NCBI GenBank assembly: GCA_038373885.1
Contig: JAWZYV010016944.1
Location: 372,001 to 436,000, forward strand
Direction: 5' to 3'
Source: Cheiracanthium punctorium
Lineage: Eukaryota; Arthropoda; Arachnida; Araneae; Cheiracanthiidae
Length of the DNA: 64,000 bases
Made by a program: the position numbers and the translations under genes. The notes below the pieces were generated by a model. The model saw only the letters and a program-made list of their open reading frames with translations, was not told the DNA's origin and ran no database searches. Positions 37,801 to 50,260 of the stretch are shown one piece after another (the first letter of the stretch is position 1; each line of letters begins with the position of its first letter).

Positions 37801-38501
37801 TTTTCTAGAATACTGAATGAAAAATTTGTTATAGAAATCAGCGCAGAGAGAAATTACTCTTTTTCGCCGAAGAATTCGCCGAAAATGAAAGAACTCTCAT
37901 TAAAAATACGCTTAAAAAATCGCATTGAAGTACAATCATTCAAAAAAGATCTAGAGTGCAATCCGTTAATTTGTAAATTAACTAAAACATATTATGCTTT
38001 ATTCACGAGTGCTTTCACCCTGTGACGATAAAGGTCCCAAGGGCTGAAAATTGGGAATACGCTCTAATTCTGAATAGGCTGAATTTTGAATGTAAAGCAC
38101 TTTGCAATTTTAGGTATTAAAACAAGATGGAATTAATTAGTTTGCATGGAAATTTTTCCTCTTCTCTCCGAAAAAAATGACTATTTCAAAGAAATCTCGT
38201 TTTATGTAATTTTCATTTTGCGTAAATTATGTAAGTTTTAATTAATTCTTAAACATAGACTTCCATTAAAAAGTAATAAAAATTAAACTTTATTGGTAAC
38301 TCATATACACAAAAAAGGCTAAGTACGTTTTCAGCCACAAAACACACATTTACACACAGAAAGAGAAGACATTTTTCCAGATTCGAAACTTTTCTTCACT
38401 CTAGAGTTTACTTTTAGTGTTCTCTCTCTTGATTTTATGTAGGTTGGTTTTTTATTCAGCTGAAAAAAGGTGGATCTTTTATAACAGCCAAAATGTATAT
38501 A
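34867..38501. other. AT-rich non-coding DNA with TA microsatellites
   Basis: (TA)n at 36237-36259 and 36411-36434, the latter followed by (TATG)n. No gene recognised; frames at 35140-35403, 35708-35944 and 37798-38025 show no motif. Confidence 0.5.
36411..36450 (+). repeat. (TA)n-(TATG)n microsatellite
   Basis: AT dinucleotide run switching to TATG units. Confidence 0.85.
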
Positions 38502-38654
38502 TGTTACAATGAAAACCCGAAATCAGTCAAAACCCGAAGTAACTAGGCAAAACGCGTTTTAACTGAGAGCGTTAGTTAAAACCCGAATTAACTAGGCAAA
38601 ACGCGTTCTAACTGACAGCACTCAGGAAAACCCGTTTTATTCGGGTAGCGGTAG

Positions 38655-39246
38655 AACATTTTCCAGAGGATCCCTAAACGATGGTCAGACCCACTGATGT
38701 TTTTTTGGGTCTCGCAAAGGTCCAGTGTTATCATATTTTCCAGGGGGCCCCCCTAAAGCGATGGCCGGACCCACTGATGTTTTCTTTGGGTCTCGCAAAC
38801 GGCCAGCGTTAGCATATTTTCGAGGGTAGGGATGGAGACCACTTTTTTGCGAGACGAGACAGACATTTACAGCTTTTTTTGCGAGACGAGACACACATTT
38901 GTAACATTACAATATAGGGATTTTTGCGAGACGAAGCAAAGCTTTTAGGCTATTTTGCGAGACGCTTATTTTTCGTCTCGCGTTCATCCCTATTCGAGGG
39001 GGGGGGGGGCTAAAGCGATGTCCGGACCCACTGATGTTTTTTGGGTGTCGCAAACGCCCAGCGTCAGCATATTTTCGAAGGGGGCCCCCGTAAAGCGATG
39101 GCCGGAACCACTGATGTTTTCTTGGGTCTCGCAAACGGCCAGCTTTAGCATATTTTCGAGGGGGGCGCCCTAAAGCGATGGCCGTACCCACTGATGTTTT
39201 TCTTGATCTCACAAACGGCCAGCGTTATCATATTTTCGAGGGGGGA
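38655..39246 (+). repeat. G-rich tandem repeat array (~80-90 bp units)
   Basis: Five units, each with TAAAGCGATGGCCGGACCCA, CTGATGTTTT, GGGTCTCGCAAACGGCCAGC and GCATATTTTCGAGGGGGG. Period is about 80-90 bases. The third junction is split by the MITE at 38827-38992. Frames on both strands here (38685-39212) are repeat translations and not genes. Confidence 0.85.
38827..38992. mobile_element. hAT-type MITE, 166 bp, nested in the satellite
   Basis: Ends TAGGGATG and CATCCCTA, with exact 8-bp duplications TTCGAGGG at 38819-38826 and 38993-39000. The interior repeats TTTGCGAGACGAGACA several times. The 8-bp duplication supports hAT. Confidence 0.85.
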
Positions 39247-39437
39247 GCAAGATCGAATTTTTAGTGCATGAAGCCTTAACATTCCGGAATTCACTGGGGA
39301 AAACGGATTTTCCCGAGCGCTGTCAGTCAGAACGCGTTTTGCCTAGTTAATTCGGCTTTTGCCTAACGCTCTCAGTTAGAACGCGTTTTCCCAAGTTAAT
39401 TCGGGTTTTGACTGATTTCGGGTTTTCACTGTAACAT

Positions 39438-40648
39438 ATATATTGAGTTATTTTTATGTATTCGTGTTCAAAAAACTTACTTTTTCAGCTATTAATGATT
39501 GTTACTGTTAGTACGTCAAATACTTTTTTTTTCACATGGTTATAATTATACAATTAAAGGTTTTGTTTTGCATGTGAGTTATGTCGTTTCGATAATGTAA
39601 TCTTTCGGAACAGGTAGGCTTCCAAACAACCTAAAATGACGACATGAAGTCCACAGTGCAGAGTAAGAGTGGATTATATTTCACACCCACACGTAGGCAG
39701 AGATGGATCAGGTGTCTGTGTTGAGAGATCAAGGCGCATCAGGGAACTTTTTTGAGGTGAGGTAGCAAAGCTTGGAATTAAGTTCAGAATTGCATGAAAT
39801 ATGTCATCATTATGGGAATGTCCATTTTATCTACAGTTGATATATTTATCTCAAGGGTGGGAGCGCCTTCCCTTTGGATGTGCCCTTCAGTAAGATTGAC
39901 TATACCATGTCAAATTTTCGAATCTTCAGGACGACAATACAGAATGTGTGGCATGCAGTGAAAGTTAATTGAGACAAAGCAAAACGCGGAAACAGTGAGC
40001 ATTTTATTTGCGTTGGCTTCAAGAACGATGTTCAAGGCTAGTTTTAACGTGCAGTAACTGAGAGAAGATATTAAACAGCAAAAAAAGTAGTTATTGAAAA
40101 ACATCCTTAACTCATTGTATATAAAACATGTTCATATAGTGTTTGAGTCTACTGAGAATTCAAGAAACACATTTAGCTCTCATTTATTTAAAAGGCATAT
40201 AATTAATGTACACTTATTGTAAAATGAGAAGAATTAGTTTTCATGTTATGAAAATAACAGTTTATAAATTTAATAAATTTGAAGTTATTTCATTATATTA
40301 ATGTGGTTCATCTTTCCTATCTATTCTGTTGTCCATTTAATCCGCACTATTCCAGGTGAGAAGGATGGCATATTAAACATTTAAAACAATCATAGATGGA
40401 ATTCCTTTGAAGATATGATCTACTGCATTAGAATTTTTATAAGACACATTATACTTTAAATGTGCACATTTTAAAAAGTAAAATAAGCATTTATATATCC
40501 ATAGGCGTGACTCACTAAGAGCAAGAGTGGGCAACTCACCCCCCACCCCTAAAGAAAATTCACATACAACCTATTTGAAAATAGTATTTTCTACAACAGG
40601 AAACAATCTTGACCCCCTCAAAGATGCATGCCAATTTACGTCAATGTA
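39438..40648. other. AT-rich non-coding DNA
   Basis: No gene recognised. ATAGGCGTGACTCAC at about 40503 with a C-rich stretch after it may be the end of an old MITE. Confidence 0.4.
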
Positions 40649-42630
40649 CAGTCATTCAGGGTAACTTTGATCCACATTTTCTGTATTTTCACTTGCTCCC
40701 TTTGATAGTATTTTCTTATGAAATGATTTAAAATGGTAGGAGAACCCCTAAATTTTAGCTTAATTCACATAAATATGTAAATTTTGATGATAAAAATAAG
40801 AAATAATACATAATTTACCTGGTGCAAAGTTACCCTGCCATTCGGGGTAACTTATCAGGAATTGTATCTAAAATACCTTGTTTTGTTCAATCTAGGAGTC
40901 AGAACAACTTTAAACCAGTAAAATTAAGTTTCTAAATACTTAAAAAATCATCAGCTTGCAGTGTCAGCATCACAAAATTAAAATTTTTTAAATAACATCA
41001 CAAAGAATATATAAGGTAGAAACAATGAAATAAGAATAACATGAATATATTGCGAAAAAAAAAATTTATTGTTCAGTTTAGATATGCAAATACAGTAGAA
41101 AAACAATGTTGAGTTCATTCACTGCAAAATGAACTCAGTTAATCAATTGAAAATAGAAAATAGAACTAGAAAATAATAAAACTGATAGACCACACATATG
41201 CTATCATCTAGGTAAATTGCAAGTCACAGTCTGACATACATACACATATTAGACTCTCAAAAAAAAAGTAGGACAAAATAAAAACAACTTACAAATTTCA
41301 TAAAATTTATACTTTGGCATTCTCTAGCTTAACAGTTTTGCTCCAGACAAGGAATCTTTGATCTGGAAAACTCCTCGACTACTAGCTGGAGTTATGTTTT
41401 CAGGAGATATTTTTTTAAACACGTCAAATTTTTCATACCACAGATCATCATTGATCTGTGGCCATTTCCAATATGCACCAGACTTTTGCATACAACTCAC
41501 CAAGAACATACTGTCCTTTAAGTCAATAATTTGCCCTGGGTACATTTCTCCGTCATACTGAACAATGACATAGTCGTCAACTTTTTATAAGTCAGAACAC
41601 AAAGGTGCAACACTTATATATTCTGTGTGTGCACTTCCTGCCTCACTAATATGTTCAACAGCTACCAATTGAACAGTCTATGGTTCTTCAGTATTTTCCA
41701 CATCAATTTCAGGAGTAGAAACGCCTGTCAAATCTCTATAGTCCAACATTTTTTCAGCTTTCATCTCTTCTAAAAATGATGCCGTAGGGTAGTGCATATG
41801 GTGTCATCTAGTTCAGGACTTTTATTTAGCTGTCTCCCACGAGTTTTTTATGGTAGATGACTTTGGCCGACCCCCTCCTGTTCTTGCTCCACCTCTTCCT
41901 TTACTATTTTGTTGTTGTGACTCTGATATTGCTTTATCTTCATAAAATTTTTCCCACTTCCTCAACTGAAACGCTTTTCCCAGGAATTACAGGAAGGCAG
42001 AATTTTTTTGCACGATGAATGACTGCTGAATCATTGTTTCTAAGGTTTGCTTTTCTAAATACTTCTTAAATTCACTCCCAATATTTTCCGTTATTTCATC
42101 TGATTTTGCATATGAGGGAAGATTCCGTAATACGGCATGTTTATTAAATGGATGAATACCCATGCATTGTATACAGTACACACTGCTCATAAGCCTAACT
42201 TTGAACCGGCTCAAAGTTGCACTGAACCATGTGGTAAAATGATAATGCCTATGTTTTTTGCCTTTTACTAAAGGTTAGCCATTAAATAATCATTGAACAT
42301 TAACAAATTCATCATTCTAAGAAAATAATCTATCTGATAAAAAGGTAAATTGATACTTACTTGCAAAAATTAATTGATTACCAGCAACTTTAAAGCAGCA
42401 TTAGAATGGAGCTTGCAAAAAGCATTTCAGAAGAACAGCTGAATGACAACATTAACTATGTACTATGTTGCAATTTTTTTTTCTAAAATACAGAGCAGAA
42501 AACCAGTTTCCCAATCCTGTTAACAGAGTGCAGCAGTGATCCATGTGTAGCTCTGTAAAACCAAACATACTGAAAACTTGGAGGTGGTACAAAGTTACCC
42601 CCTATGGTTCAAAGTTACCCTGAATGACTG
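40649..42630 (-). mobile_element. pogo/Tigger-type transposon, internally deleted
   Basis: The ends CAGTCATTCAGGGTAACTTTGA (left) and TCAAAGTTACCCTGAATGACTG (right) are near-perfect inverted repeats, each bordered by TA (40647-40648 and 42631-42632). CAGT ends with a TA target are the hallmark of pogo/Tigger elements. A second inner CAAAGTTACCC/GGGTAACTT copy lies near each end. A minus-strand transposase remnant occupies part of the middle. Confidence 0.8.
41324..42214 (-). pseudogene. pogo/Tigger-like transposase C-terminal remnant
   Basis: From 42214 the minus strand reads ...MGIHPFNKHAVLRNLP, matching the 'G(I)YPLN..AVL' segment that follows the DDE core in pogo/Tigger transposases. It continues to about 41987 and stops. 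After a stretch of stops, the frame ending at 41324 reads DYVIVQYDGEMYPGQIIDLK and KKSGAYWKWP-like residues, a C-terminal domain also hinted at by the fragment at 10.3 kb. The DNA-binding and catalytic parts are missing, so this copy is dead. Confidence 0.6.
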
Positions 42631-42632
42631 TA

Positions 42633-43190
42633 TCTTTTAAAGAACGAAGAAAAAACATGTTTTTTCTCTCCCGGAATCACCCTACCTACAATGTTCTGGT
42701 ATCATAAACTGTTTCACACTTTCAAGAAGTAAAACTTGCACGATCCGACAATCATTTTCTAAAACTTAGGTAATCATGAGTATTATTTTCCATATGATAT
42801 AAAATAAATTGGCCATTTTTATTCACTTCATTTAAAACTTCGTTTGAGTCTTCCACTGGAAAATTGTAATTTACGCTTGAATAACTTTTACAACTAATCA
42901 TACTGGGTCATTTGGATCGCCACAAAATGTAGAATCGAATGTTTAATTCTTATTTTGGAATTTTGAGATCTTTAAGTTTGAATGTATATGGGTTCTAAGA
43001 ATCAACATCGGTAAGAAAATTGTACCAAAATTTTGCCTTTTGTAAATGTAAATATATTGCTCAGTGGAAGTTAGTATAAGAATTATTTAACTGTTGAAAG
43101 GAAGATAATAATATCTGCATAATTCCTAGAGACCTATGACTGCAAAGCTCGCCAAAGTGCTGGGATTCCTTAGGTTGGCGCGAGTGGGGG
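42633..43190. other. AT-rich non-coding DNA
   Basis: No gene or element recognised. Confidence 0.5.
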
Positions 43191-43640
43191 CATTAAAATA
43201 GGAATCCCCTATTTCTTGTACCATAGAACACATCTTTGGAATCGAAATCTATCTTAAAATCGCCTACTGAAATTGTTTTGCAATTTTCGCCAGGCACATT
43301 CCAACTACATCGCGTAGACATTTTAAATACTGTTTGGAATGGGCATCATAATCCATGACTGCACCGTGTTTCCTTTCCTTGTTCAATAGCTCAATTATTT
43401 GGAATAGAAATCTATATTAAAATCGCGTACCAAAACTATTTAATAATTTGTCGCCAGGCATAGCCAAACTATGCTTCACCTTTATTAATATGATTTGGAA
43501 TGTGTATCATAATCTATAAGTGTACCGTATTTGTCTTCTCTGTTCTATAAAACACTTCTTCGGAATTAAAATCTATATTAAAATCGCCTACTAAAACTAT
43601 TTTACAATATTCGGCAGGCGTTTCCTAACTATACTCGAAA
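43191..43640 (-). repeat. ~162-bp tandem repeat encoding a GDFN motif, locus 1
   Basis: Three units, whose GGAAT(C/A/T) starts fall at 43238, 43401 and 43562. On the minus strand they translate to IVLVGDFNIDFNSE, IVLVRDFNIDFYSK and TISVGDFKIDFDSK in the same relative position. GDFN is a core motif of endonuclease/exonuclease/phosphatase domains, found in LINE and some Helitron-type endonucleases. No longer open frame joins the units, so they are satellite-like fossils. The same family recurs at 62.1 kb. Confidence 0.75.
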
Positions 43641-43987
43641 TATATTTATAAAAAATTGTAGCGTTTTGGCACCAAATTTAGCGAACAATTAATCAAAAAT
43701 TGCAAACCTTGAACGACTTTCAGCATTTTATTAACGACTCCCTCCCTTCCACGACGTTATCCAGCAAACACATTTGAAAATTTCTTTACCATGGCAGTTC
43801 ATATCTTCAAAACTTGTCGACAACATCGCCAGACAAAATAGCGTAGACAAAATTCTCGTACTGAGCGAAATAGCACCTTAGTACTAATAAATAAATATAT
43901 TATAAACCATACATTTATAAATACTACTCGAAAAACAACATAAAAACGTGTTTATATACGCTGAATTAGAGCCTCTCAGAATAATAG
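43641..43987. other. AT-rich non-coding DNA
   Basis: No gene or element recognised. Confidence 0.5.
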
Positions 43988-44404
43988 CAGAAGTAGTCTC
44001 GCAGGGTGTGACATACCCGGTTTTTAATATTGCCACCGGTGTGGCAATATTAAAAAATCTATTTGAAGAATTCCACCACAAGTTTATCCCCTTGAAGGTT
44101 GAGACCTTAGAGTCAGCTGCACTAGGCCTCATCAATTTCAAAAAAAGTTAGGAAGGTAGATCCCCCCCCCCAAAAAAAAAGTAGCTTAGAACAACAGCAC
44201 ATGTACTCGCTTAGGGCATGACATACCCGAAGTAGTGATATCTGAAAACCTATTTGAAGAATTTGAAAACAAATTTCACCCCTTCAAGGTTATGACCTTA
44301 GAGCTAGCTACACGAGATTTTATTCATTTTAAAAAAAAGTTAGGAAGGCACATCTAAAAAAAAAGCCTAATGGGTATGCTATACCCTGCGCGAGTACTAC
44401 CGGG
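43988..44404. mobile_element. Dimeric TIR element flanked by TTAA
   Basis: Two direct units with starts at 44010 and 44220 share TGACATACCCG, CTATTTGAAGAATT, CCTT(G/C)AAGGTT and AAGTTAGGAAGG. The right end, read in reverse, is GGTAGTACTCGCGCAGGGTA, mirroring AGTAGTCTCGCAGGGTG at the left. TTAA follows the right end (44405-44408), suggesting a piggyBac-type MITE. The left flank is too decayed to check. A perfect 16-bp hairpin at 44021-44056 lies in unit 1. Confidence 0.6.
44021..44056. repeat. Perfect hairpin, 16-bp arms
   Basis: TTTTTAATATTGCCAC, a CGGT loop, then GTGGCAATATTAAAAA. Confidence 0.9.
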
Positions 44405-44408
44405 TTAA

Positions 44409-47400
44409 TCAAGTGCCAATACATGAAATTAAGTAAATTTTACTGTGTAAACATTGTAGAATAAACATAGGATTTCTATATAAAAATGATGTACGTATTT
44501 AAGTCGTTTATTTGTTGAGAGTTATTTAGGTTGGTCCAGAGAATTATGCAAGGTAGTTACTTTTTTTGTGGTACTTAATCAATGTACTATTTCATTCTAT
44601 TCAATCCTCAGTAGAATTAGTTTTAATCATCCTAAAATTTCCCATTCTAATGCTACACAATTATTTAATACCTTAATATACGTTCTAACTGTAATAGCAA
44701 TCTTTAATTGGGCTTTACCCGGCCTAACATTGGTGCCTCAGTTAGTCATCGTCCCATCATCACTGATTATCCTGTTTTCCTCTCAGATATTACCGATGGG
44801 ATAGATTTTTTCGATGGTAAAGCCGACAAACAGGTGCATATCGGAACTTTCTCTCAAGTTCCTGAACCGGTTTTAATCCCTGGTTCCTCATAATTATGCA
44901 GACTGCTTATTGGCTAACCCATTAGACGGGAAGAGGTGACCCAACAAGAGATTAGACATGGTCATTTATTCTTCTCTCTGTCTTAAAAGCTGACGGGCTC
45001 ACTTACACTTGTCTTTTCAGGAGTCAAATTTCTTCCTTAAATTTGGCTTTTTAACAGCTGCTCTTATGAGATTTTGTTCTAGTGGAAATGACTGTAGTCA
45101 TTGTAAAAATGGTAATATATGAATTTTGCATTAATATTTTCATTTTGCATTATTCTCTCTCTCTCTCTCTTTTTAAATTTGATTTCTTAAGATTATTAAT
45201 TTTGCTAAAAATTTAACGTTTACTGTAAGCATAATCTTTTTAGAATCGAGAAGTAATCATAATAAATAACAATTCTAATAATCAATTAAGAGTAACTGTG
45301 CACTCGTCTGGTATCTGTTTAGGAATGTATGTAACAACTTCTCTATCTACTCTTCCTATGAGGACTGAATAGAAACGGATTTTGAAATTAAGATGCCTTT
45401 ATAAGTACTACTTCCACATTTCAACCTCACTAATTCTATAAATTTCGCAGGCAATATTCATTGCAATACAAATAACATTTATGTGCCTCCAAAGTTTTCG
45501 ATCACGTAACAAGTATGATATTAAACATATAAAATTAAATACACGCATGTATTAAAATATGAAAAACTGAAGCATCAAATGAAATAAGCAAGCTAATATG
45601 TAATGCTACGATTTTCAAAAGTTTTCATCGATTGCACAGTTTCAACAAAAGTCAGAGGCTCCACACCTCAATCACCTCGCCTGAACTCCCAGTTTTCCCC
45701 CAGGGTCAATAATCTATCCCCACTGTTGCGAAGCGGACATGCGAGAACAAGAGCCGAGATAAGTTATCCCCCGATGCGATGGAGAAACTTTCACGTCTTC
45801 CGCTGCCCTTCCTTCCAAATTGACTTCTGGGAGCGATTACCCTTAGTTACTAGAGGAATCTTCAAAACAACTTACAAATATTGCTTATAAAATACAAAAT
45901 ACATTGTAAAATTTTCAGAATTTGTTCTCTTTTCTTTCCTTTATTTTTAACTATCTTCTTTCTTACACATTTTTTACTCTGCACATTAACAAAAGCTATG
46001 AACAATGAAGTGAAGCCTATATAACAATAAAGTGAAGACGAAGTTTTATGAAAAAACTTCGTTTTCACTCCATTATTATGTGGGATTATGAACATCGACT
46101 AAGAAAACACATCTTACCTATTTGTAATGCTGTTTCTGTTTTTTTACGAGAAACGATGCAAGAGGGATGATACAGAAAAACAGATCATAGAGACAGATTG
46201 ACTTAACAACCGCATCAGGCAGAATCATAGTTGTCTTTGTTTAAAGATAAAAGCGGACCTTAAAAGAATAATTATAAATCTCTAAATTGTAATACAATGC
46301 CAATTAGGGCATGCAAGTAAATTCTCACTTCAAATTTTAACTTTGTTGTATATTAAAACCTTGCTCAAAATATCCTTTCATTCAGTCCAACTCAAGAATG
46401 ATAAGAGTCATTTCACCACAATAAAAAAAAGCTTAAAATGAAAATGATTTTCATTACTGAATCTTTAAAAATAAAGTTAATAGATTTTTTTCAGCTTTAC
46501 AGCATACATGATAGATCATAAATAAAGAAAGAAAAGTCGAAATTTTGATAATTAATTTATACTGGGGATTTGGTTATTTATGAGCTGTGACTAAAAGTTA
46601 CATTTCGTAGTTTCAATGCTACATTAGTCACATAAAAAGAGACAAGTATTTTACTAATTTAAAATTAAACTATAATGTCCTTATTTGTGACCTATATAAT
46701 TGTAAAGCTGAAAAGTTATCTTAATTTTATTTTTAACTATTCGGTCAGAAAAATGATTTACATTTTCAGCTACAATTTTTACGTTAGCCACCACAGAATG
46801 TCTAATAAGGGAAAAGTGTAACAGTTTCTTCTTATTAGAATTGTAAATGAGCAAAAATCGTGAGAATCTCTAAGAGAAAAAGAATGTCTCATTCAACTTT
46901 GTGTGGTAGCTTTATGAAACAAGCCACTGGTATTCTGCTTTTAAATTGACGATTGCAGTAACTTTTTTTTTCTTTGAAAGAAGCAGAAACAAATTTAAGA
47001 AACATTTTTAAATATTTTTGGGATATCAGGATTTGAGCAATTTCAAACGAAGAGAAAATAAGTAATTGGCTTTAGCTTTAAAACATAGAAATTTTGATGT
47101 TTTCTAAGCATAAAAAGATTCTCTATCTGTAACACTTTCTTTAATTGGTTATTGATGCACACATTTCCTTTTTTACGATGCACAGCTGCTGTTTCTATTA
47201 CGTTTAACATTTAGTTAAACAAACAAACAAAAAAATATGCAAAACTGTATTACAAGTATATTTTTTTCTGTGTGCAAATCATGTGTTAATCAAAATAAAA
47301 AGAATACACAAACATTGCAGTTACTTCAATAATTATTTATTTCCCGCGGCGTAATAATTTTGCTCGAATGTAATATTTTAAATAAGTCAAGCACGATTAA

Positions 47401-49265
47401 TGTGTTGTTCTTTGGAGCTTTTAATTCTTATTTTCCTCATAAAAGACATTGCTTCCATAATTTAACTTAAACAACTATACGTTGTTGAAAATCGGCAGCA
47501 TTTAATCCTTATCTAAAATATGTGAACGATCAGATGGGTAATCGATTCAGTGACTTTAGATCCTGCGAGTTATATGGCTATAAAATTTCTTAGGAAGCAT
47601 TTGTTTTTCGTAAGCCATTTTTCTTTATGATGTTAGTAGTTTGTGGTAAAACTATAATTAAATCAGAGAAAACTTACTATAAAAGTTTATGTACTTCTCT
47701 TTTATTAACTATATTAAAGGGAAATGCACATTAAAGGAAGATGATATAGATTCTATTTCCATAAATAGAATTACCATTAAAATTATGGTGCCCATGAGAA
47801 ATCAAGCATATCAGTTCTTTCGTAAGGGGACTTACATTTAATTACAGTTCCTATTTGTATTTTTTTCGTACTTAAACATAATTATAACTGAGAGCATTTC
47901 CGTTCATAAATTACTTTTCTAAAAGTATTACTTTTATTTTATCTCACAGCTTGATTTATCTCAATATTTTTTCTTAAAATGTGAGGTTTATGTCATGCCC
48001 TCTTGAACCTTCTTTAAGAAAAGTTAATTGCTTTGAATGTTGTGTTATGCATAACAAAATGACCCTACACTTTATGGTGATATCTCTTACACCTTCTGCT
48101 GGTAGAAAATATATAAAAGCTCGATTTTCAATTAAAAACGGTAAGAGATACAGAGAAAACGTATGTTTTAAATGTTCAAAGTACTTTCCGTTTTATACGA
48201 AAATGTAGTTGAGGCATATTTATTTATGACACGAACTGAACATGCAAAAGGCTATATATTCTGCTTACGATTTTCAGAACTTTTCAAGTGGCAGAAACAC
48301 ACAACAAAACTAGTCGTTACGAGGCACTTTGCACTAAGAAACACGGTTAACTAGTTTTGGTCTAAAACAGTAATTTTTTTCTTAATCCTCATTTTAACGG
48401 CATAAGACAGCATGTTGACAAAATAAACATACGTTTCACATATTTTTATTTCAGCAACATTCAATCTTTGTACACTAAGTCGATTACACTATACAAATTT
48501 GTAATTGCTTTTTGCCCATATCTTTTACCGATTTAGGGATAGAACTTCGTACTTTTATATTTAACGCCATGTGACGCTGTAACTGATCTCGTCAAGAAGC
48601 TCATAGCCAGTGTAGTATAACTAAACACGACATTTTAGGCTATAGCAGACACCTTTATAAATTAAGTAGGGAATTCAGTTTAACGTTTCAAAGAGATTTC
48701 TGTGTCAAAACTCCGCTGCTTAAATTCCCTGTCTTACAGAATGTAAAACTGTGTTATTCGTGGTTGTTTTGTGCGATTGAATCCGCTGAAGTGCTAACCA
48801 TAGACACAACCAAACATGTTGTTTTAAATCGCTATCACGGTGCAGTAAATCAATGGCCAGTAGAGTGTGTGTGCGTGAGTGTGTATTACGCTGAAGCGCC
48901 ATTGCATTATGATCACAATTCACCTAGGTCATCATTCAGTGATTTTGTCATCGTCCAGAGACAACACCACTGAGCAGGTAATGCTAACGCTGGAATATAT
49001 GAAGCACCCATACACTGCTTTTCTAAACGTAAAGTGCTTAGAGATATATTGTGAGAAACAGCTGTTTTATCAGATTCCGTAAAGATCAAAATCTTAGGTA
49101 TTGGCGCCTGGAACATGGATTTCAGAAGTTGCTTATCTGCAACCGCTGTGAGTACTATCGGGCATAGTGGATTGATAGTAAAACGCCAAGTCGCTGGCTA
49201 GAAATTTGTCGGCCACGCTGCATTCATTCCATACTAGAATGGAGACTGTTACACTGTAAATAAAA
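44409..49265. other. AT-rich non-coding DNA with minor structures
   Basis: Contains (CT)n at 45154-45171, an imperfect hairpin at 46031-46069 (AGTGAAGACGAAGTTTT and its complement with one mismatch), and a relatively GC-rich 95-codon frame at 45603-45890 that I cannot identify. Frames at 44568-44893 (including DITDGIDFFDGKADKQ) look slightly protein-like but match nothing I know. No RNA gene seen. Confidence 0.45.
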
Positions 49266-49441
49266 GTAGTTAACATTTCAGCATAAAACGGTGCTGAATT
49301 AGCTGCAACATTTCTATCGGAAAACGTTGATCCATGATTTGGTATTAAAACTGATCATTCGAACCGAATCCTGGTGACGCGTTTCTCCATCGAAAGGATG
49401 CATCTAATTTAGCTCCATTCTATGGTGAAACCTTTAACTAC
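49266..49441. mobile_element. Foldback MITE, copy 1 of a local family
   Basis: The left arm GTAGTTAACATTTCAGCATA and ATTAGCTGCAACATTTC mirror the right arm (TAATTTAGCTCCATTCTATG, GTGAAACC). This is the most diverged of three copies lying within 2 kb. Confidence 0.6.
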
Positions 49442-49669
49442 TTCTATTAACGGTGTAAGCACTGTTCTTCAGGATTGAAGGGCTACAACAGCTAAAAGCA
49501 TCAGCAGATACAACTATGGTGAATCAGACGGTGCGTCTGAATATACATTGAATCTACGTCATCACCAAAAACACCTACAATGACACAAGGGACATCGGCA
49601 TTGGATTAAGGATAAATGAAAGAAAGTCATATAGTCGGGTAAACAAAGTTTTCTCATCAATCACATTGA

Positions 49670-50215
49670 CTGGCAACTGTGAATACACTGCTCTCTGGCA
49701 GACACCGTGGCACTCAAATGCATGGACAGTCTTCTAAATAAAGGGGATTGATGGTGATATTACCGTATGGGCAAAACTTTAAAGAGGTGCATTAGAACCC
49801 ATCATCCCACAAAATAGTGTCTGCAGTTTGTGAGCTATATGTGAACATCACATCACCCCTTTATGGTAAACGAGTTACCGTCGGGAAATGGTTTTACCAA
49901 CAAGAAATTGCATCATGTCACAAGAGCCCAAACGTTAATGAGTGGTTCGAGAACCATTCTAGTGAATTTAAGACATATTATGCCCTCAGAATCACTTGAT
50001 ATGTATCCAGTCTAAAATTTTTGGCTCCATTTGGAAAACCAAATTCGTGCTGTCACGCTGCCACCTCGAAATGTGTGGGAATTTCTGGTCCAATTTGTGA
50101 ACGTATGGTGCAAAAAATTATTTCGGCTATCTATCAGCTCCTTGCCAAGTCAATGTCTTTCGGATGTGGACGATTTTAAGAACGAAAGATTATCGTATTT
50201 CATACTAATCAGGTT
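49670..50215 (+). pseudogene. Tc1/mariner-type transposase remnant
   Basis: In shifting frames it reads YQQEIASCHKSPNVNEWFE (the 'QDNA..H' segment around the second catalytic aspartate, here changed to E or I), then LRHIMPSESLDMYPV (the 'SPD(L)xPIE' region, with the glutamate replaced by a stop) and AVTLPPRNVWEFLVQFVNVW at the C-terminus. Both catalytic positions are lost. It lies between foldback copies 1 and 2. The N-terminal half is not recognisable. Confidence 0.65.
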
Positions 50216-50260
50216 GTAATAATGTAATGGTTCTTCAGTGTACACAGTTTTTAGAAGTAG

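Larger units (their letters stand above)
38502..39437. mobile_element. Long-TIR element carrying a G-rich satellite
   Basis: The left arm starts TGTTACAATGAAAACCCGAA and the right arm mirrors it (TTCGGGTTTTCACTGTAACA). The arms pair for about 130 bases, including the motifs CAAAACGCGTT, AACTAGGCAAAACGCG and GAGAGCGTTAG, each present twice per arm. The interior is a tandem array (separate entry). Flanks are TATATA, so the exact target duplication cannot be read. I do not recognise the superfamily. Confidence 0.75.

Noticed and set aside
38685..39212. Proline/glycine-rich frames as a structural protein
   Set aside because: They are readings of the G-rich satellite units and of the nested MITE; no start or exon signals.
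44568..44893. Possible mitochondrial or host protein fragment
   Set aside because: Frames look slightly protein-like but shift and match no mitochondrial gene or other family I know.
45603..45890. GC-richer 95-codon frame as a host exon
   Set aside because: No family resemblance and no convincing splice sites; left as unassigned.
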